Of a stretch of 64,000 nt of DNA, positions 9,970 through 19,595 are shown piece by piece. The notes under the pieces were generated by a model. That model was not told the origin of the DNA, searched no databases, and was given only the letters and a program-made list of their open reading frames with translations. The stretch is from NCBI RefSeq assembly GCF_005887615.1, contig NZ_VANS01000003.1, positions 62,001 through 126,000 of the forward strand, given 5' to 3'. The stretch is from Sulfitobacter sabulilitoris (GTDB lineage Bacteria > Pseudomonadota > Alphaproteobacteria > Rhodobacterales > Rhodobacteraceae). Position 1 is the first letter of the stretch, and each line of letters begins with the position of its first letter. The position numbers and the translations under genes are program-made.

Positions 9970-10499
9970 GGGGATACCTCGTGTGGGTTGGGACCGTAAG
10001 CGTTCTGGCCGGGGTGCGAGGGGCGCGTCAGCCACCACAGCACAATCAGGGGAGACAGCACCAAGATGATGGTCGCCATCGCAAGTACAAGGCCGCCGGC
10101 ACCGGCAATGATCGCGCCAAGGTCCCCGGTCAGCACAGCGGTGAAGCCGCCAAGCAGGCCCAGGAACATCGTCACGCCGATCATCACGATGATCGGATAG
10201 AGCAGATACAGGCCGGATCGCCCGGTGTCATGCATCCTGCGCCAGCCTGCCGACAGCGACGGGATCAGCGTGGCCAGCGAAAACAGGCCCGACACCGGGC
10301 CGTTGCCGGCGTCCACCGCCGCCGCGCCGGGCGCCGTGGCGATCTGGCCGAACCCGAAGACGGCGCTGTCGACGACATTGGCGACAACGCCCCCCAAAAG
10401 AAGAAACAGAATGAACCACCAGTATTCGGACCGCGAGGCGCGGCCCGAAAAGGTGAAGTACTTGCGAAAGCAGGTTCTGACTGACTTGGTGAATGTCAT
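9966..10499 (-). CDS. DUF805 family membrane protein
   Basis: The 177-residue protein begins with the DUF805 signature (YFTFSGRASRSEYWWF at about 14-29) and continues with hydrophobic segments and the GWRRMHDTGRSGLYLL block typical of the family. DUF805 proteins are small inner-membrane proteins without an established function. The stop overlaps the odhA start by four bases (ATGA), so this gene is coupled to odhA translation. It sits between sucD and odhA, where most bacteria have no gene. Confidence 0.85.
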   Translation of the reverse strand: MTFTKSVRTCFRKYFTFSGRASRSEYWWFILFLLLGGVVANVVDSAVFGFGQIATAPGAAAVDAGNGPVSGLFSLATLIPSLSAGWRRMHDTGRSGLYLLYPIIVMIGVTMFLGLLGGFTAVLTGDLGAIIAGAGGLVLAMATIILVLSPLIVLWWLTRPSHPGQNAYGPNPHEVSP

Positions 10500-10544
10500 T
10501 CCGTATCCTTCAACCGCGACGCGGCGGGTGTTCGGGGCCGATGA

Positions 10545-11432
10545 TCAGCCCTTGTCGATGGCTTCCTGCACGGCCTCGCCCAGGGTTGCGGGGCTGTCGG
10601 CCACCACGATGCCCGCGGCGCGCATCGCTTCGATCTTGTCCTCGGCGCCGCCCTTGCCACCGGCGACGATTGCGCCCGCGTGGCCCATGCGGCGGCCCGG
10701 AGGGGCGGTGCGCCCGGCGATGAACCCGGCGGTGGGCTTCCAGCGGCCCTTCTTCTTCTCATCGGCCAGGAACTGTGCCGCGTCTTCCTCGGCAGAGCCG
10801 CCGATCTCGCCGATCATGATGATCGACTGCGTTTCCGGGTCCGCGAGGAACATCTCGAGCACGTCGATATGTTCGGTGCCCTTGATCGGGTCGCCGCCGA
10901 TACCCACGGCCGACGATTGCCCCAGACCCATGTCGGTGGTCTGCTTGACCGCCTCGTAGGTCAGCGTGCCCGAGCGCGAAACGACCCCGCAGGAGCCGCG
11001 CTTGTGGATATGGCCCGGCATGATGCCGATCTTGCAGGCGTCGGGCGTGATCACGCCGGGGCAGTTCGGCCCGATCAGCCGCGACTTGGAGCCTTCGAGC
11101 GCGCGCGCCACGCGCATCATGTCCAGCACCGGGATGCCTTCGGTGATGCAGACGATCAGCTCCATCTCGGCGTCGATGGCTTCCAGAATGGAATCGGCGG
11201 CAAAGGGGGGCGGGACATAGATGACCGACGCGTTGGCCTCGGTCACGTGCTTGGCCTCGTGGACCGAGTTGAAGACGGGCAGGTCAAGATGCGTGCTGCC
11301 GCCCTTGCCCGGGGTCACGCCGCCGACCATCTTGGTGCCATAGGCGATCGCCTGTTCGGTGTGGAACGTCCCCTGCGAGCCGGTGAGGCCCTGGCAGATG
11401 ACTTTGGTGTTTTCGTCGATAAGTACGGCCAT
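10545..11432 (-). CDS. sucD: Succinyl-CoA synthetase alpha subunit
   Basis: With SucC it converts succinyl-CoA, ADP (or GDP) and phosphate to succinate, CoA and ATP (GTP). The 295-residue protein has the family length, the CoA-binding TGSQGTFH block near residues 17-24, the [11 protein letters not shown] block and the phosphohistidine in [13 protein letters not shown] (H251). It is 62 bp downstream of a small membrane-protein gene and upstream of DUF805 and odhA, in a single run of minus-strand genes. Confidence 0.97.
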   Translation of the reverse strand: MAVLIDENTKVICQGLTGSQGTFHTEQAIAYGTKMVGGVTPGKGGSTHLDLPVFNSVHEAKHVTEANASVIYVPPPFAADSILEAIDAEMELIVCITEGIPVLDMMRVARALEGSKSRLIGPNCPGVITPDACKIGIMPGHIHKRGSCGVVSRSGTLTYEAVKQTTDMGLGQSSAVGIGGDPIKGTEHIDVLEMFLADPETQSIIMIGEIGGSAEEDAAQFLADEKKKGRWKPTAGFIAGRTAPPGRRMGHAGAIVAGGKGGAEDKIEAMRAAGIVVADSPATLGEAVQEAIDKG

Positions 11433-11494
11433 GTGTGGCTCCTTGGTCAGTTCGGTCTTTATGGCGGGTCCGGCCCGCCCTGAATTCGGTTCGG

Positions 11495-11791
11495 TCAGAA
11501 AATCGTGTCGTCCTCGTCCACCAGCAGATCCAGCGCGCGCAGAGCCAAAAGCCCCGCGCCCATGACGATCAGCGATCGCCCGATGGCCCCGGTCATGTTG
11601 TCCGGCAACACGGTGGCCACGCCGTCCCGGCCTTTACGTGCGACGCGCTGGGCCGGGGTGCCGGCGTCGCTGGCCCCCTCGGCCCGTTCGGGCATGTCCA
11701 GCAGCCGGGGCTGCCAGCGACGCAGCACCAAGCCCGTTCCCAGCAGGGCAAGCCCTGCCAGTATCGGCGATGTGCGCGGGGTTTCGGTCAT
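11495..11791 (-). CDS. Small hypothetical membrane protein between sucC and sucD
   Basis: The 98-residue product from the ATG at 11791 has two hydrophobic stretches ([16 protein letters not shown] near the N-terminus and [16 protein letters not shown] near the C-terminus) and an acidic tail, DEDDTIF. I do not recognise a family. It lies in the gap between sucC and sucD with short spacers on both sides and in the same direction, so it is probably cotranscribed. A longer version starting at 11854 would run up to the sucC stop and is less likely. Confidence 0.6.
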   Translation of the reverse strand: MTETPRTSPILAGLALLGTGLVLRRWQPRLLDMPERAEGASDAGTPAQRVARKGRDGVATVLPDNMTGAIGRSLIVMGAGLLALRALDLLVDEDDTIF

Positions 11792-11855
11792 CGGGTCCAG
11801 TCCTTGATCGGTGGCAGAGGCAGCCGCCGGGGACCAGGCCCCCGGCACCGCCATG

Positions 11856-13049
11856 TCAGCCCTTGACCGCTTTCACGATCTTCTGGGCGCCATCCTTGAG
11901 GTCGTCCGCCGCGATGACGTCCAGACCCGAGGTGTTGATGATCTTCTTGCCCGCGTCCACGTTCGTACCCTCCAGGCGCACGACGAGCGGCACCTTGAGG
12001 CCCACTTCCTTGACTGCGGCGACCACGCCCTCGGCGATCACATCGCAGCGCATGATGCCGCCGAAGATATTGACCAGGATGCCTTTGACCTGCGGATCCG
12101 ACGTGATGATCTTGAACGCTTCGGTGACCTTTTCCTTGGTCGCGCCGCCGCCGACGTCAAGAAAGTTGGCAGGTTCGGCGCCGTACAGCTTGATGATGTC
12201 CATCGTGGCCATCGCAAGGCCCGCACCGTTGACCATGCATCCAATCTCGCCATCCAGCGCGATATAGTTGAGGTCGTACTTGGAGGCTTCCAGTTCCTTG
12301 GGGTCCTCCTCGGTGGTGTCGCGCAGTTCCGCGATATCGGCGTGGCGGTACATCGCGTTGCCGTCAAAGCTGACCTTAGCGTCCAGCACCTTGAGTTCGC
12401 CGCCGTCGGTGACGATCAGCGGGTTGATCTCAAGCATCTCCATGTCTTTTTCGATGAAGGCGGAATAGAGGATGCCCATCAGGTTCACGCATTGCTTGAC
12501 CTGCTTTCCGGTCAGTCCCAGCGAAAACGCGATGCGGCGGCCGTGAAAGGCCTGGTATCCGGTTGCGGGATCGACGCTGAAGCTCAGGATCTTTTCCGGC
12601 GTGGCGGCGGCCACCTCCTCGATGTCCATGCCGCCCTCGGTCGAACAGACGAAGGACACGCGGCTTGTCTGGCGGTCCACCAGCAGCGCGAGGTACATCT
12701 CGGTTTCGATGCCCGATCCGTCTTCTATATAGATGCGGTTGACCTGTTTGCCGGCGGGGCCGGTCTGGTGCGTGACCAGCGTGCGGCCGAGCATGCGCTT
12801 GGCCTCTTCGGCGGCTTCTTCCACGGATTTCGTCAGCCGGACACCGCCCTTTTCGCCGGCGTCGGCCTCTTTGAAGCTTCCCTTGCCGCGTCCGCCCGCG
12901 TGGATCTGGGCCTTGACCACCCACAATGGGCCATCCAGTTCTCCTGCGGCGTTCTTGGCGTCTTCGGCTTTCAGCACCACGCGCCCGTCGGACACAGGGG
13001 CGCCAAAGCTGCGCAGCAGGGCTTTGGCCTGGTATTCGTGGATATTCAT
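11856..13049 (-). CDS. sucC: Succinyl-CoA synthetase beta subunit
   Basis: SucC carries the ATP-grasp nucleotide site and determines ADP or GDP use. The 397-residue protein starts [12 protein letters not shown], as in nearly all homologues, and contains the HAGGRGKG block (about residues 52-59) of the ATP-grasp fold. The NFLDVGGGA block and the RLEGTN block that contacts the active site follow. It is the first gene of the run sucC to odhB. The 302-bp region upstream of it holds a paired palindrome that is probably the operator of the operon. Confidence 0.97.
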   Translation of the reverse strand: MNIHEYQAKALLRSFGAPVSDGRVVLKAEDAKNAAGELDGPLWVVKAQIHAGGRGKGSFKEADAGEKGGVRLTKSVEEAAEEAKRMLGRTLVTHQTGPAGKQVNRIYIEDGSGIETEMYLALLVDRQTSRVSFVCSTEGGMDIEEVAAATPEKILSFSVDPATGYQAFHGRRIAFSLGLTGKQVKQCVNLMGILYSAFIEKDMEMLEINPLIVTDGGELKVLDAKVSFDGNAMYRHADIAELRDTTEEDPKELEASKYDLNYIALDGEIGCMVNGAGLAMATMDIIKLYGAEPANFLDVGGGATKEKVTEAFKIITSDPQVKGILVNIFGGIMRCDVIAEGVVAAVKEVGLKVPLVVRLEGTNVDAGKKIINTSGLDVIAADDLKDGAQKIVKAVKG

Positions 13050-13159
13050 AAAATGGATCCCGTTCAGTTTCGGTTCAGATCGCGGTATACGCCCTCTAGC
13101 GAAGGCTCCGAAAACACTATTTGGAAGTTGGGGGCCTTATGCCAGCGAAAACCGACATT

Positions 13160-13190
13160 TGTGATCACACCCCAAAATGCTGTGATCACA
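13160..13190. promoter_or_regulatory. Paired palindromic operator upstream of sucC
   Basis: Two perfect TGTGATCACA palindromes occupy 13160-13169 and 13181-13190. Their centres are 21 bp apart, two helical turns, so dimers on both sites would face the same side of the DNA. The same arrangement is found upstream of sdhC. The sites are 111-141 bp from the sucC start codon. The TTGT-N4-ACAA shape resembles GntR-type operators, but the regulator is not identified here. Confidence 0.75.
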
Positions 13191-13300
13191 AAATATCTCT
13201 CGAAAACGACTTTGCAGGCCGAATCCCGGAATTATTCAAAAAATCGCTGAAAATGGTCGCATTGGCGGCGAAAAGCCCACCGATCCGTGGCCTGAAAGCA

Positions 13301-13330
13301 AATCGGCGCGCCGCAAAGGGCGCGCCGATT
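13301..13330 (-). terminator. mdh terminator
   Basis: A perfect 12-bp stem AATCGGCGCGCC with a 6-base loop lies 22 bp after the mdh stop. On the minus strand it is followed by TTTGCTTTC, consistent with rho-independent termination. It separates mdh from the suc operon. Confidence 0.8.
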
Positions 13331-13351
13331 CACCTGTCTGGTCAGACGTGA

Positions 13352-14335
<984 letters not shown>

Positions 14336-14411
14336 TTAAATTTGCGCCTGTGCTATCCCGTCGGGACGCGCGGCGCAAGCGCGTGGAAACCGACCACGAT
14401 GTCGTGCCACA

Positions 14412-14446
14412 CGAAAATGGGCCGCTCCGATCGGGAGCGGCCCGGC
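14412..14446 (-). terminator. Terminator of the PRC-barrel gene
   Basis: A perfect 10-bp GC-rich stem (14419-14428 with 14434-14443, 5-base loop) is followed on the minus strand by ATTTTCG. It lies 31 bp past the stop of the PRC-barrel gene and upstream of mdh. Confidence 0.7.
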
Positions 14447-14473
14447 TTTCGACCGGCCTGGGGCCAGATGCGC

Positions 14474-15310
14474 TTATCCCTCGTATTCGGGCAGAGCTTC
14501 CAGCGCCTCCTCGGTGCTGTCGATGTAGATGCGCGTGTCGTCGCCCTCGACGTTGCGCAGCACTCGCAGTTCCGGGAAGGTGACCGCGACCTGCTTTTCG
14601 CCCAATCCCAGGAAGCCGCCGACGTTGATCACGACTTTTTCGATCATGCCGCCGTCATTCAGGACCAAGCTGTCGATTTCGCCTACCGTCTCGTCATCGG
14701 GGCCGTAAACGTACGACCCTTGCAGTTCTTCCGCGGTCAGGGCGTCGATCTTGGCCCTGTCCAATTCGGCATAGCCGTCGCGCTCGACCGTGGGCGGCGT
14801 CAGCATGGTGCGGTCCGCGCTGTCGGACATAGCGGTTTCGGTCGCCTCGCTGGATTGCTCCATCGCGGCGCTGTCGTTCATGTCGCGCTCAAAGGCCGGC
14901 GCGGCCTCCAGCATTTCCTTGCTGGTCGTCACGACGAGAAACCGATCGCCCGCGTCGCCTTCTTCGGTCATGATCTTGATGCTGTCCATGGAAATGGCGA
15001 CGTCACGCTCCCCCAGACCGAGGAAGCCGCCGACACCCAGGATCACCGCCTTCACCTCACCCTCGGGCGACACGATCAGATCATTGATCTCGCCGATGTC
15101 GTCCCATTCCAATTCCGCGCCGTCCGCCACGGGCGCCATGGCGTCAAGTTCGACCTCGGAATTGTAGATGCGCATTCCGATCAGGTCAGACGCAAAGAAA
15201 TCGCTTGATTCCATTTGCGTCATGGCGCCAATTCCGTTGGAATGACCGGCCGCGTGGGCCGAGGTTGCAACAACGATGGCCAAAGCTGTAGTGCTCAGAA
15301 AACGTTTCAT
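14474..15310 (-). CDS. Exported protein with two PRC-barrel domains
   Basis: The 278-residue protein has a signal peptide (about residues 1-20, ending AHA). Two related domains follow, near 40-115 and 190-265, each with an NVGGFLGLGE-type block (GVGGFLGLGERDVAI and NVGGFLGLGEKQVAV). These are PRC-barrel-like domains, separated by an acidic Ser/Met/Glu-rich linker. PRC barrels mediate protein binding; exported tandem forms are common in Rhodobacterales and their role is unknown. It is monocistronic and diverges from the TauE/SafE gene. Confidence 0.85.
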   Translation of the reverse strand: MKRFLSTTALAIVVATSAHAAGHSNGIGAMTQMESSDFFASDLIGMRIYNSEVELDAMAPVADGAELEWDDIGEINDLIVSPEGEVKAVILGVGGFLGLGERDVAISMDSIKIMTEEGDAGDRFLVVTTSKEMLEAAPAFERDMNDSAAMEQSSEATETAMSDSADRTMLTPPTVERDGYAELDRAKIDALTAEELQGSYVYGPDDETVGEIDSLVLNDGGMIEKVVINVGGFLGLGEKQVAVTFPELRVLRNVEGDDTRIYIDSTEEALEALPEYEG

Positions 15311-15428
15311 TTTCTTCCCTTTCGAAGTTTTGATTTCGCATGGTTACGTACTGGAAAAAGAACGTTTGATCGGACCTGACGTTCCGCGATGATCGAAATT
15401 AATTTCAACCCGGCGAAAGACCGCTTGC

Positions 15429-16184
15429 ATGATCGTTCTTGATGCGGCGTTCTTCATGGTTGCCGGGCCTGCGGTGATTTTCGCCGGCATTTCCAAGGGC
15501 GGATTCGGGTCGGGTGCGGCGTTTGCGGCGGCGTCGGTGCTGGCGCTGGTGATCGAACCGGGGCAGGCGCTGGGCGTCATGCTGCCGCTGCTGATGCTGA
15601 TCGATGTCAGCACTTTGCGCCCTTACTGGCAAAAATGGAGCATCCGCGACGCGGCGCTGCTGGTGGCGGGCGGCCTGCCGGGCGTGGCCCTGGGCGCGGC
15701 GCTCTACACCGTGGCGGAGGCCGACGTTTTCCGCTTGTTGATCGGGGGGATCTCGATTGCGTTCGTCGCCTGGCAGATCGCGGTCGCCCGCGGGCTGGTG
15801 CGTGCCGCGACACAGGCGCTGCCGACATGGGCGGGGGCGCTGTCGGGGGTCGTGGCGGGCTTCACCAGTTTCGTGAGCCACGCGGGCGGACCGCCTGCCG
15901 CCGTCTACCTGCTCTCGCGCAGGCTGTCGAAAACACAGTTTCAGGCGACCACGGTTCTGGTCTTCTGGGTGCTCAATATCGCCAAGTTCGTGCCCTATGC
16001 CGCCTTGGGCATGTTCACCTGGCAGACGGCGACGGCCAACCTGGCGCTGGCGCCTTTTGCGCTTTTGGGGGCGTGGCTGGGCGTTCGGGCCCACCGTGTC
16101 GTGCCCGAACGCCTGTTCTTTGCGCTGACGTATGTCCTGCTTGGTGTGACGGGGGTCAAGCTGATCTGGGACGGGCTGTTTTGA
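15429..16184 (+). CDS. TauE/SafE (TSUP) family membrane permease
   Basis: The 251-residue protein has about eight hydrophobic segments. It starts with the FFMVAGPAVIFAGISKGGFGSG block and has a second GFTSFVSHAGGPPAA block in the middle, the two repeats of the TSUP family. Members export sulfite, sulfoacetate or other organosulfur anions, or act in metabolite export; the substrate is not visible here. It ends 10 bp before the convergent small exported-protein gene. Confidence 0.85.
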   Translation: MIVLDAAFFMVAGPAVIFAGISKGGFGSGAAFAAASVLALVIEPGQALGVMLPLLMLIDVSTLRPYWQKWSIRDAALLVAGGLPGVALGAALYTVAEADVFRLLIGGISIAFVAWQIAVARGLVRAATQALPTWAGALSGVVAGFTSFVSHAGGPPAAVYLLSRRLSKTQFQATTVLVFWVLNIAKFVPYAALGMFTWQTATANLALAPFALLGAWLGVRAHRVVPERLFFALTYVLLGVTGVKLIWDGLF

Positions 16185-16194
16185 CGCCCGCGCG

Positions 16195-16527
16195 TTATGA
16201 CGGGATGCCGCGGGCGGGCAAGGGCTCGCTCAGCGCCTCATAGGACTGCCCCGACGCCATCAGGCAGGTCAGCCCGCCGGGCAGCGTCACCGTGATCGTC
16301 CAGCTTCCCGTCTCGGTCGAGGCAAAGATCTCCATCAATGCGGCGTTGGCCGCCAGCCCGATGGCCTGGCGCGTTTCGCCGTACCCTTCCGCCAGCCGGG
16401 TCACGACCACCTCGCGCGGTCCGCAGTTGCGCGGCGATTGCGCCAGCGCATCCGTCGTGGTGACAATCACAAGGGCGGCGGCGGTGGTCAGCGCGCCCAG
16501 GTGAAACATCTTTGAATAACGTGTCAT
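16195..16527 (-). CDS. Small exported hypothetical protein
   Basis: The 110-residue protein starts MTRYSKMFHLGALTTAAALV and has a signal peptide ending near ALA (about residue 29). The mature part has two cysteines, one in the RNCGPREVV block and one in the GGLTCLMASG block near the C-terminus, which could form a disulfide. The WTITVTLPGGLTCLMASG ending resembles small secreted proteins common in this order. No function is assigned. Confidence 0.7.
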   Translation of the reverse strand: MTRYSKMFHLGALTTAAALVIVTTTDALAQSPRNCGPREVVVTRLAEGYGETRQAIGLAANAALMEIFASTETGSWTITVTLPGGLTCLMASGQSYEALSEPLPARGIPS

Positions 16528-16844
16528 TCGCGTCTGCCTTTCGATGCAAAGGCGACACCCGCTGTCATCCGTTGGGCCCGGTTTCCCGGCGATGACCGGG
16601 CGGCCCGGTTCAGGATCAATAACGGTCGCGGGCCCCCGCCCGGATGGTCCGGCGATATGCCGGGATGGCCCTATGCAGGATGCCGCGACCTCCCGATCAT
16701 CCGTCCTAAGCCTTGAAATATTGGTTAACGGGTCGGTCGCGCCCGCCGCCCGGATGGTTTTTGCTGCGATGCGGCGCGATTGCCCTTGAAAGCTTCGCAA
16801 AAAAATGCCCCTCTCCGCGCAACTTTATAACCGGAGGTTTTGCC
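16528..16844 (+). promoter_or_regulatory. Upstream region of mcl2 (317 bp)
   Basis: No gene is supported here. The 5' half is GC-rich with short imperfect repeats of the CCCGGATGG kind. The 3' half turns AT-richer (CCTTGAAATATTGGTTAACG near 16711, and a TTTATAA stretch near 16825), which is where the promoter of mcl2 should lie. The ribosome site GGAGG is at 16833-16837. No copy of the GTGATCAC palindrome was found. Confidence 0.4.
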
Positions 16845-17702
16845 ATGTCGTCGCTGTCTCGCCCGCTGCGGTCTGTCCTTTATATTCCCGGCTCCAAGCC
16901 GCGCGCGCTGGACAAGGCGCGGGGGCTGCCGGTGGATGCGATCATATTCGACCTGGAGGACGCGGTGACGGTCGAGGAAAAGCGCGCCGCGCGCGACACG
17001 CTGGCCGAAGCGCTGGCGCAGGGCGGCTATGGTGCACGGATGAAGATCATTCGCATCAACGGGCTGGATACCGAATGGGGGGCGCAGGACGCCGAGGCGG
17101 CCGCCGGCATGGGGGCGGACGCGATTCTGCTGCCCAAGGTCGGCGCGCCGGGTGATCTGGATGCGCTTGCGGCCCTGACCGGCGATATGCCGCTTTGGGC
17201 GATGATGGAAACGCCCGCCGGCATGCTGAACGCCGCCGCGATCGCCGCCCACCCGAAATTGCAGGGCATGGTCATGGGCACGAACGATCTGGCCAAGGAG
17301 TTGCAGGTGCGCGCCCGCCCCGACCGCCTGCCGATGATGACGGGTCTGGGCCTGTGCGTGCTGGCGGCCAAGGCGCATGGCATCGCGATCGTCGATGGCG
17401 TCTATAACGCGTTCAAGGATGAAGAGGGGCTGGCCGCCGAATGCGAACAGGGCCGCGACATGGGCTTCGATGGCAAGACGTTGATCCATCCCGCGCAGAT
17501 CGACGTGGCCAACACCGCCTTTTCCCCGTCCGATGCCGAGGTCGATCTGGCCCGCCGCCAGATCGCCGCCTTCGACGAGGTGATGGCGACGGGGCAGGGG
17601 GTCGCTGTGGTCGATGGCCGCATCGTCGAGAACCTTCACGTTGCCACGGCCCGTGAAACTCTGGCAAAGGTAGAGGCGATCAACGCCCTCAAAACGGAGT
17701 AA
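16845..17702 (+). CDS. mcl2: (3S)-malyl-CoA thioesterase (CitE-like)
   Basis: The 285-residue protein belongs to the HpcH/HpaI-CitE lyase superfamily: metal-binding FDLEDAV at 35-41, METPAGM and MGTNDLAKEL blocks, and the HPAQIDVAN block near the C-terminus. Its length and its place between mdh and mch match Rhodobacter sphaeroides Mcl2, which hydrolyses (3S)-malyl-CoA to malate and CoA at the end of the ethylmalonyl-CoA pathway. The lyase Mcl1 is longer (about 318 residues). The ATG follows an ideal GGAGG site; an upstream in-frame start at 16713 is rejected. The next gene starts 6 bp after the stop. Confidence 0.8.
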   Translation: MSSLSRPLRSVLYIPGSKPRALDKARGLPVDAIIFDLEDAVTVEEKRAARDTLAEALAQGGYGARMKIIRINGLDTEWGAQDAEAAAGMGADAILLPKVGAPGDLDALAALTGDMPLWAMMETPAGMLNAAAIAAHPKLQGMVMGTNDLAKELQVRARPDRLPMMTGLGLCVLAAKAHGIAIVDGVYNAFKDEEGLAAECEQGRDMGFDGKTLIHPAQIDVANTAFSPSDAEVDLARRQIAAFDEVMATGQGVAVVDGRIVENLHVATARETLAKVEAINALKTE

Positions 17703-17708
17703 CCCCGC

Positions 17709-18266
17709 ATGGCCCTCATGATTCTCGGTCTTGTCCTCTGGGCCGGTGCCCATCTTTTCAAACGGCTGATGCCCGCGCAGCGCGCCGCGATGGGCACGGC
17801 CGGCAAGGGGGTCGTGGCGCTGGTGCTGGGCGCGTCGGTCGTGGCGATGGTGCTGGGCTATCGCTGGGCCGATTTCGTGCCTGTCTGGTCGCCGCCCGCC
17901 GTCATGGTGCATGTCAACAACGCGGCGATGCTGCTGGCGTTTTGGGTCTACGGGTCGTCCGCGGCCAAGGGGGCCAAGGCCTGGCCCGCAAGCACGATCC
18001 GACACCCGCAACTGACGGCGGTCAAGATCTGGGCGGTGGCGCATTTGCTGGTCAACGGCGATCTGGCATCGATCATCCTGTTCGGCGGTATGCTGGCCTG
18101 GGCCGTGGCCGAGGTCATCGTGATCAACCGCGCCGAACCGGGCTGGGCCGCGCCGCTGCATGCGGGCCGCGCCACCTATATCCGCCTGTCGGTGATCACG
18201 GTGGTCATCTTTGCCATCGTCACCGCAATTCACACGTGGGCAGGTGTCTGGCCCTTCCCCTCCTGA
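17709..18266 (+). CDS. NnrU-like membrane protein
   Basis: The 185-residue protein has about five hydrophobic segments, with a conserved-looking RHPQLTAVKIWAVAHLLVNGD block and a nearby glutamate-rich membrane segment (AVAEVIVINR). This is the NnrU family, first noted beside nitrite/nitric oxide reductase genes, though most members are elsewhere and of unknown role. The strong run of membrane helices and the RHP motif support the family; a link with denitrification is not supported here. It lies between mcl2 and a small DUF1737-like gene in the same direction. Confidence 0.75.
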   Translation: MALMILGLVLWAGAHLFKRLMPAQRAAMGTAGKGVVALVLGASVVAMVLGYRWADFVPVWSPPAVMVHVNNAAMLLAFWVYGSSAAKGAKAWPASTIRHPQLTAVKIWAVAHLLVNGDLASIILFGGMLAWAVAEVIVINRAEPGWAAPLHAGRATYIRLSVITVVIFAIVTAIHTWAGVWPFPS

Positions 18267-18283
18267 TCCTTCGGAGCACGACC

Positions 18284-18487
18284 ATGAAACTTTATCGCTT
18301 CCTCTCGGAAGAGGACACATCCGCCTTTTGCCACAAGGTGACCGACGCGCTGAACAAGGGCTGGGAGCTTTACGGTACGCCGACGCAGACCTGGGACCAC
18401 GCCGCGGGCGTCATGCGCTGCGGTCAGGCGGTGGTAAAGGACGCCGACGGCACCTATCACCCCGACATCAAGCTGGGGGCGCAGTGA
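18284..18487 (+). CDS. DUF1737-like small protein
   Basis: The 67-residue protein reads MKLYRFLSEEDTSAFCHKVT, then LNKGWELYGTPTQTWD and a C-terminal MRCGQAVVKD block, a layout known in small alphaproteobacterial proteins of the DUF1737 type. Its stop overlaps the ATG of mch (TGATG), so it is coupled to mch. No biochemical role is known. The position suggests a small accessory factor of the neighbouring CoA-ester enzymes, which is inference only. Confidence 0.75.
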   Translation: MKLYRFLSEEDTSAFCHKVTDALNKGWELYGTPTQTWDHAAGVMRCGQAVVKDADGTYHPDIKLGAQ

Positions 18488-19536
18488 TGACCGCGACGCA
18501 CACCGGCGCCAAGACCAACCCGGGCCGCTTTTTCGAGGATTACACCCTGGGCGAGACGATCACCCACGCGGTGCCGCGCACGGTAAAGGTGGGTGAACGC
18601 GCGCTTTACCACATGCTCTATCCCGCGCGTCACGCGCTGTATTCATCGGATCAATTCGCGCAGAACTGCGGTCTGCCGTTCAGCCCGCTGGACGATATGA
18701 TCGCCTTTCACGTGGTGTTCGGCAAAACCGTTCCCGACGTGTCGCTGAACGCGGTGGCCAACCTCGGCTATGCCGAAGGCCGCTGGCACAAGCCGGTCTG
18801 GCCCGGCGATACCCTGCGCAGCACCTCCGAAGTCATCGGTCTCAAGCAGAATTCCAACGGCAAGACCGGCGTCGTCTATGTCCGGACCACCGGGGTGAAC
18901 CAGCATGATGAAGCGGTGCTGGAGTATGTCCGCTGGGTGATGGTGCGCAAACGCGACATCGACGCGCCGGCGCCCGACCCGGTCGTGCCAAAGCTGGCGG
19001 CGGCGCTGGATGCCGGGCAACTGGTGATTCCCGAGGGCCTTGATTTCAGCGAGTACGATTTCGCCCTCGCGGGCGAGCCGCACCGCTGGGGCGATTACGC
19101 GGTGGGCGATAAGATCGACCACGTCGATGGCGTGACCGTCGAAGAGGCCGAACACATGATGGCCACGCGCCTGTGGCAGAACACCGCCAAGGTTCATTTC
19201 GACACGTCCGCCCGGCCTGATGGCAGCCGCCTGATCTATGGCGGGCACGTGATCTCGATGGCGCGCGCGCTGTCGTTCAACGGCTTGGCCAACGCGCAGA
19301 TGGTCGTGGGGCTGAACGGGGGCGCGCATGCCAATCCCTGCCTTGCGGGCGATACGGTGCGCGCCTGGTCCGAAGTTCTGGACAAGGCCGAAACCGCGGC
19401 CCCGGGCGTGGGCGCGATCCGGCTGCGGCTGGTGGCGACCAAGGGGGGCGATGCGTTCACGCTCAGGGGTGCGGACGGCAAGTACCTGCCGCATGTTTTG
19501 CTGGACCTGGATTATTGGGCGCTGATGCCGATGTAG
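18487..19536 (+). CDS. mch: Mesaconyl-CoA hydratase (beta-methylmalyl-CoA dehydratase)
   Basis: Mch hydrates mesaconyl-C1-CoA to beta-methylmalyl-CoA in the ethylmalonyl-CoA pathway. The 349-residue protein is a double MaoC-like hotdog protein: an N-terminal half beginning GRFFEDYTLGETITHAVPRT and a second half with GDKIDHVDGVTVEEAEHMMA. The H and N residues of the HFD and NGGAHANPCLAGD regions fit the hydratase-2 fold. The position between mcl2 and sdhCDAB matches Rhodobacter. The ATG shares a base with the previous stop. Confidence 0.87.
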   Translation: MTATHTGAKTNPGRFFEDYTLGETITHAVPRTVKVGERALYHMLYPARHALYSSDQFAQNCGLPFSPLDDMIAFHVVFGKTVPDVSLNAVANLGYAEGRWHKPVWPGDTLRSTSEVIGLKQNSNGKTGVVYVRTTGVNQHDEAVLEYVRWVMVRKRDIDAPAPDPVVPKLAAALDAGQLVIPEGLDFSEYDFALAGEPHRWGDYAVGDKIDHVDGVTVEEAEHMMATRLWQNTAKVHFDTSARPDGSRLIYGGHVISMARALSFNGLANAQMVVGLNGGAHANPCLAGDTVRAWSEVLDKAETAAPGVGAIRLRLVATKGGDAFTLRGADGKYLPHVLLDLDYWALMPM

Positions 19537-19595
19537 CCGCGCGATCGGGGTAACCGGGGGCGACGCGGCGGTGAATTCGCGCTAGTCTGTGCCGC

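Larger units (their letters stand above)
13050..13351 (-). promoter_or_regulatory. sucC upstream region (302 bp)
   Basis: This intergenic stretch separates mdh from sucC and codes for nothing I can support. It holds the mdh terminator near the mdh end, the paired GTGATCAC palindromes at 13160-13190, and an AT-richer zone around 13190-13250. A weak core promoter on the minus strand is possible (TTCGGA, 17-base spacer, TATACC at about 13089-13084), which would put the palindromes well upstream of the start site. That core promoter is a guess. Confidence 0.5.

Noticed and set aside
6949-9999. A 1016-codon open frame on the plus strand opposite odhA
   Set aside because: It is the antisense of a firmly identified gene; the predicted product is rich in R, H, L and G without known motifs. 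Long antisense frames are common at this GC content.
11047-11054. Single GTGATCAC copies at 11047, 6435, 18192, 41201 and 48681
   Set aside because: They lie within coding sequence, lack the A/T flanks and have no second copy 21 bp away, so they are not counted as operators.
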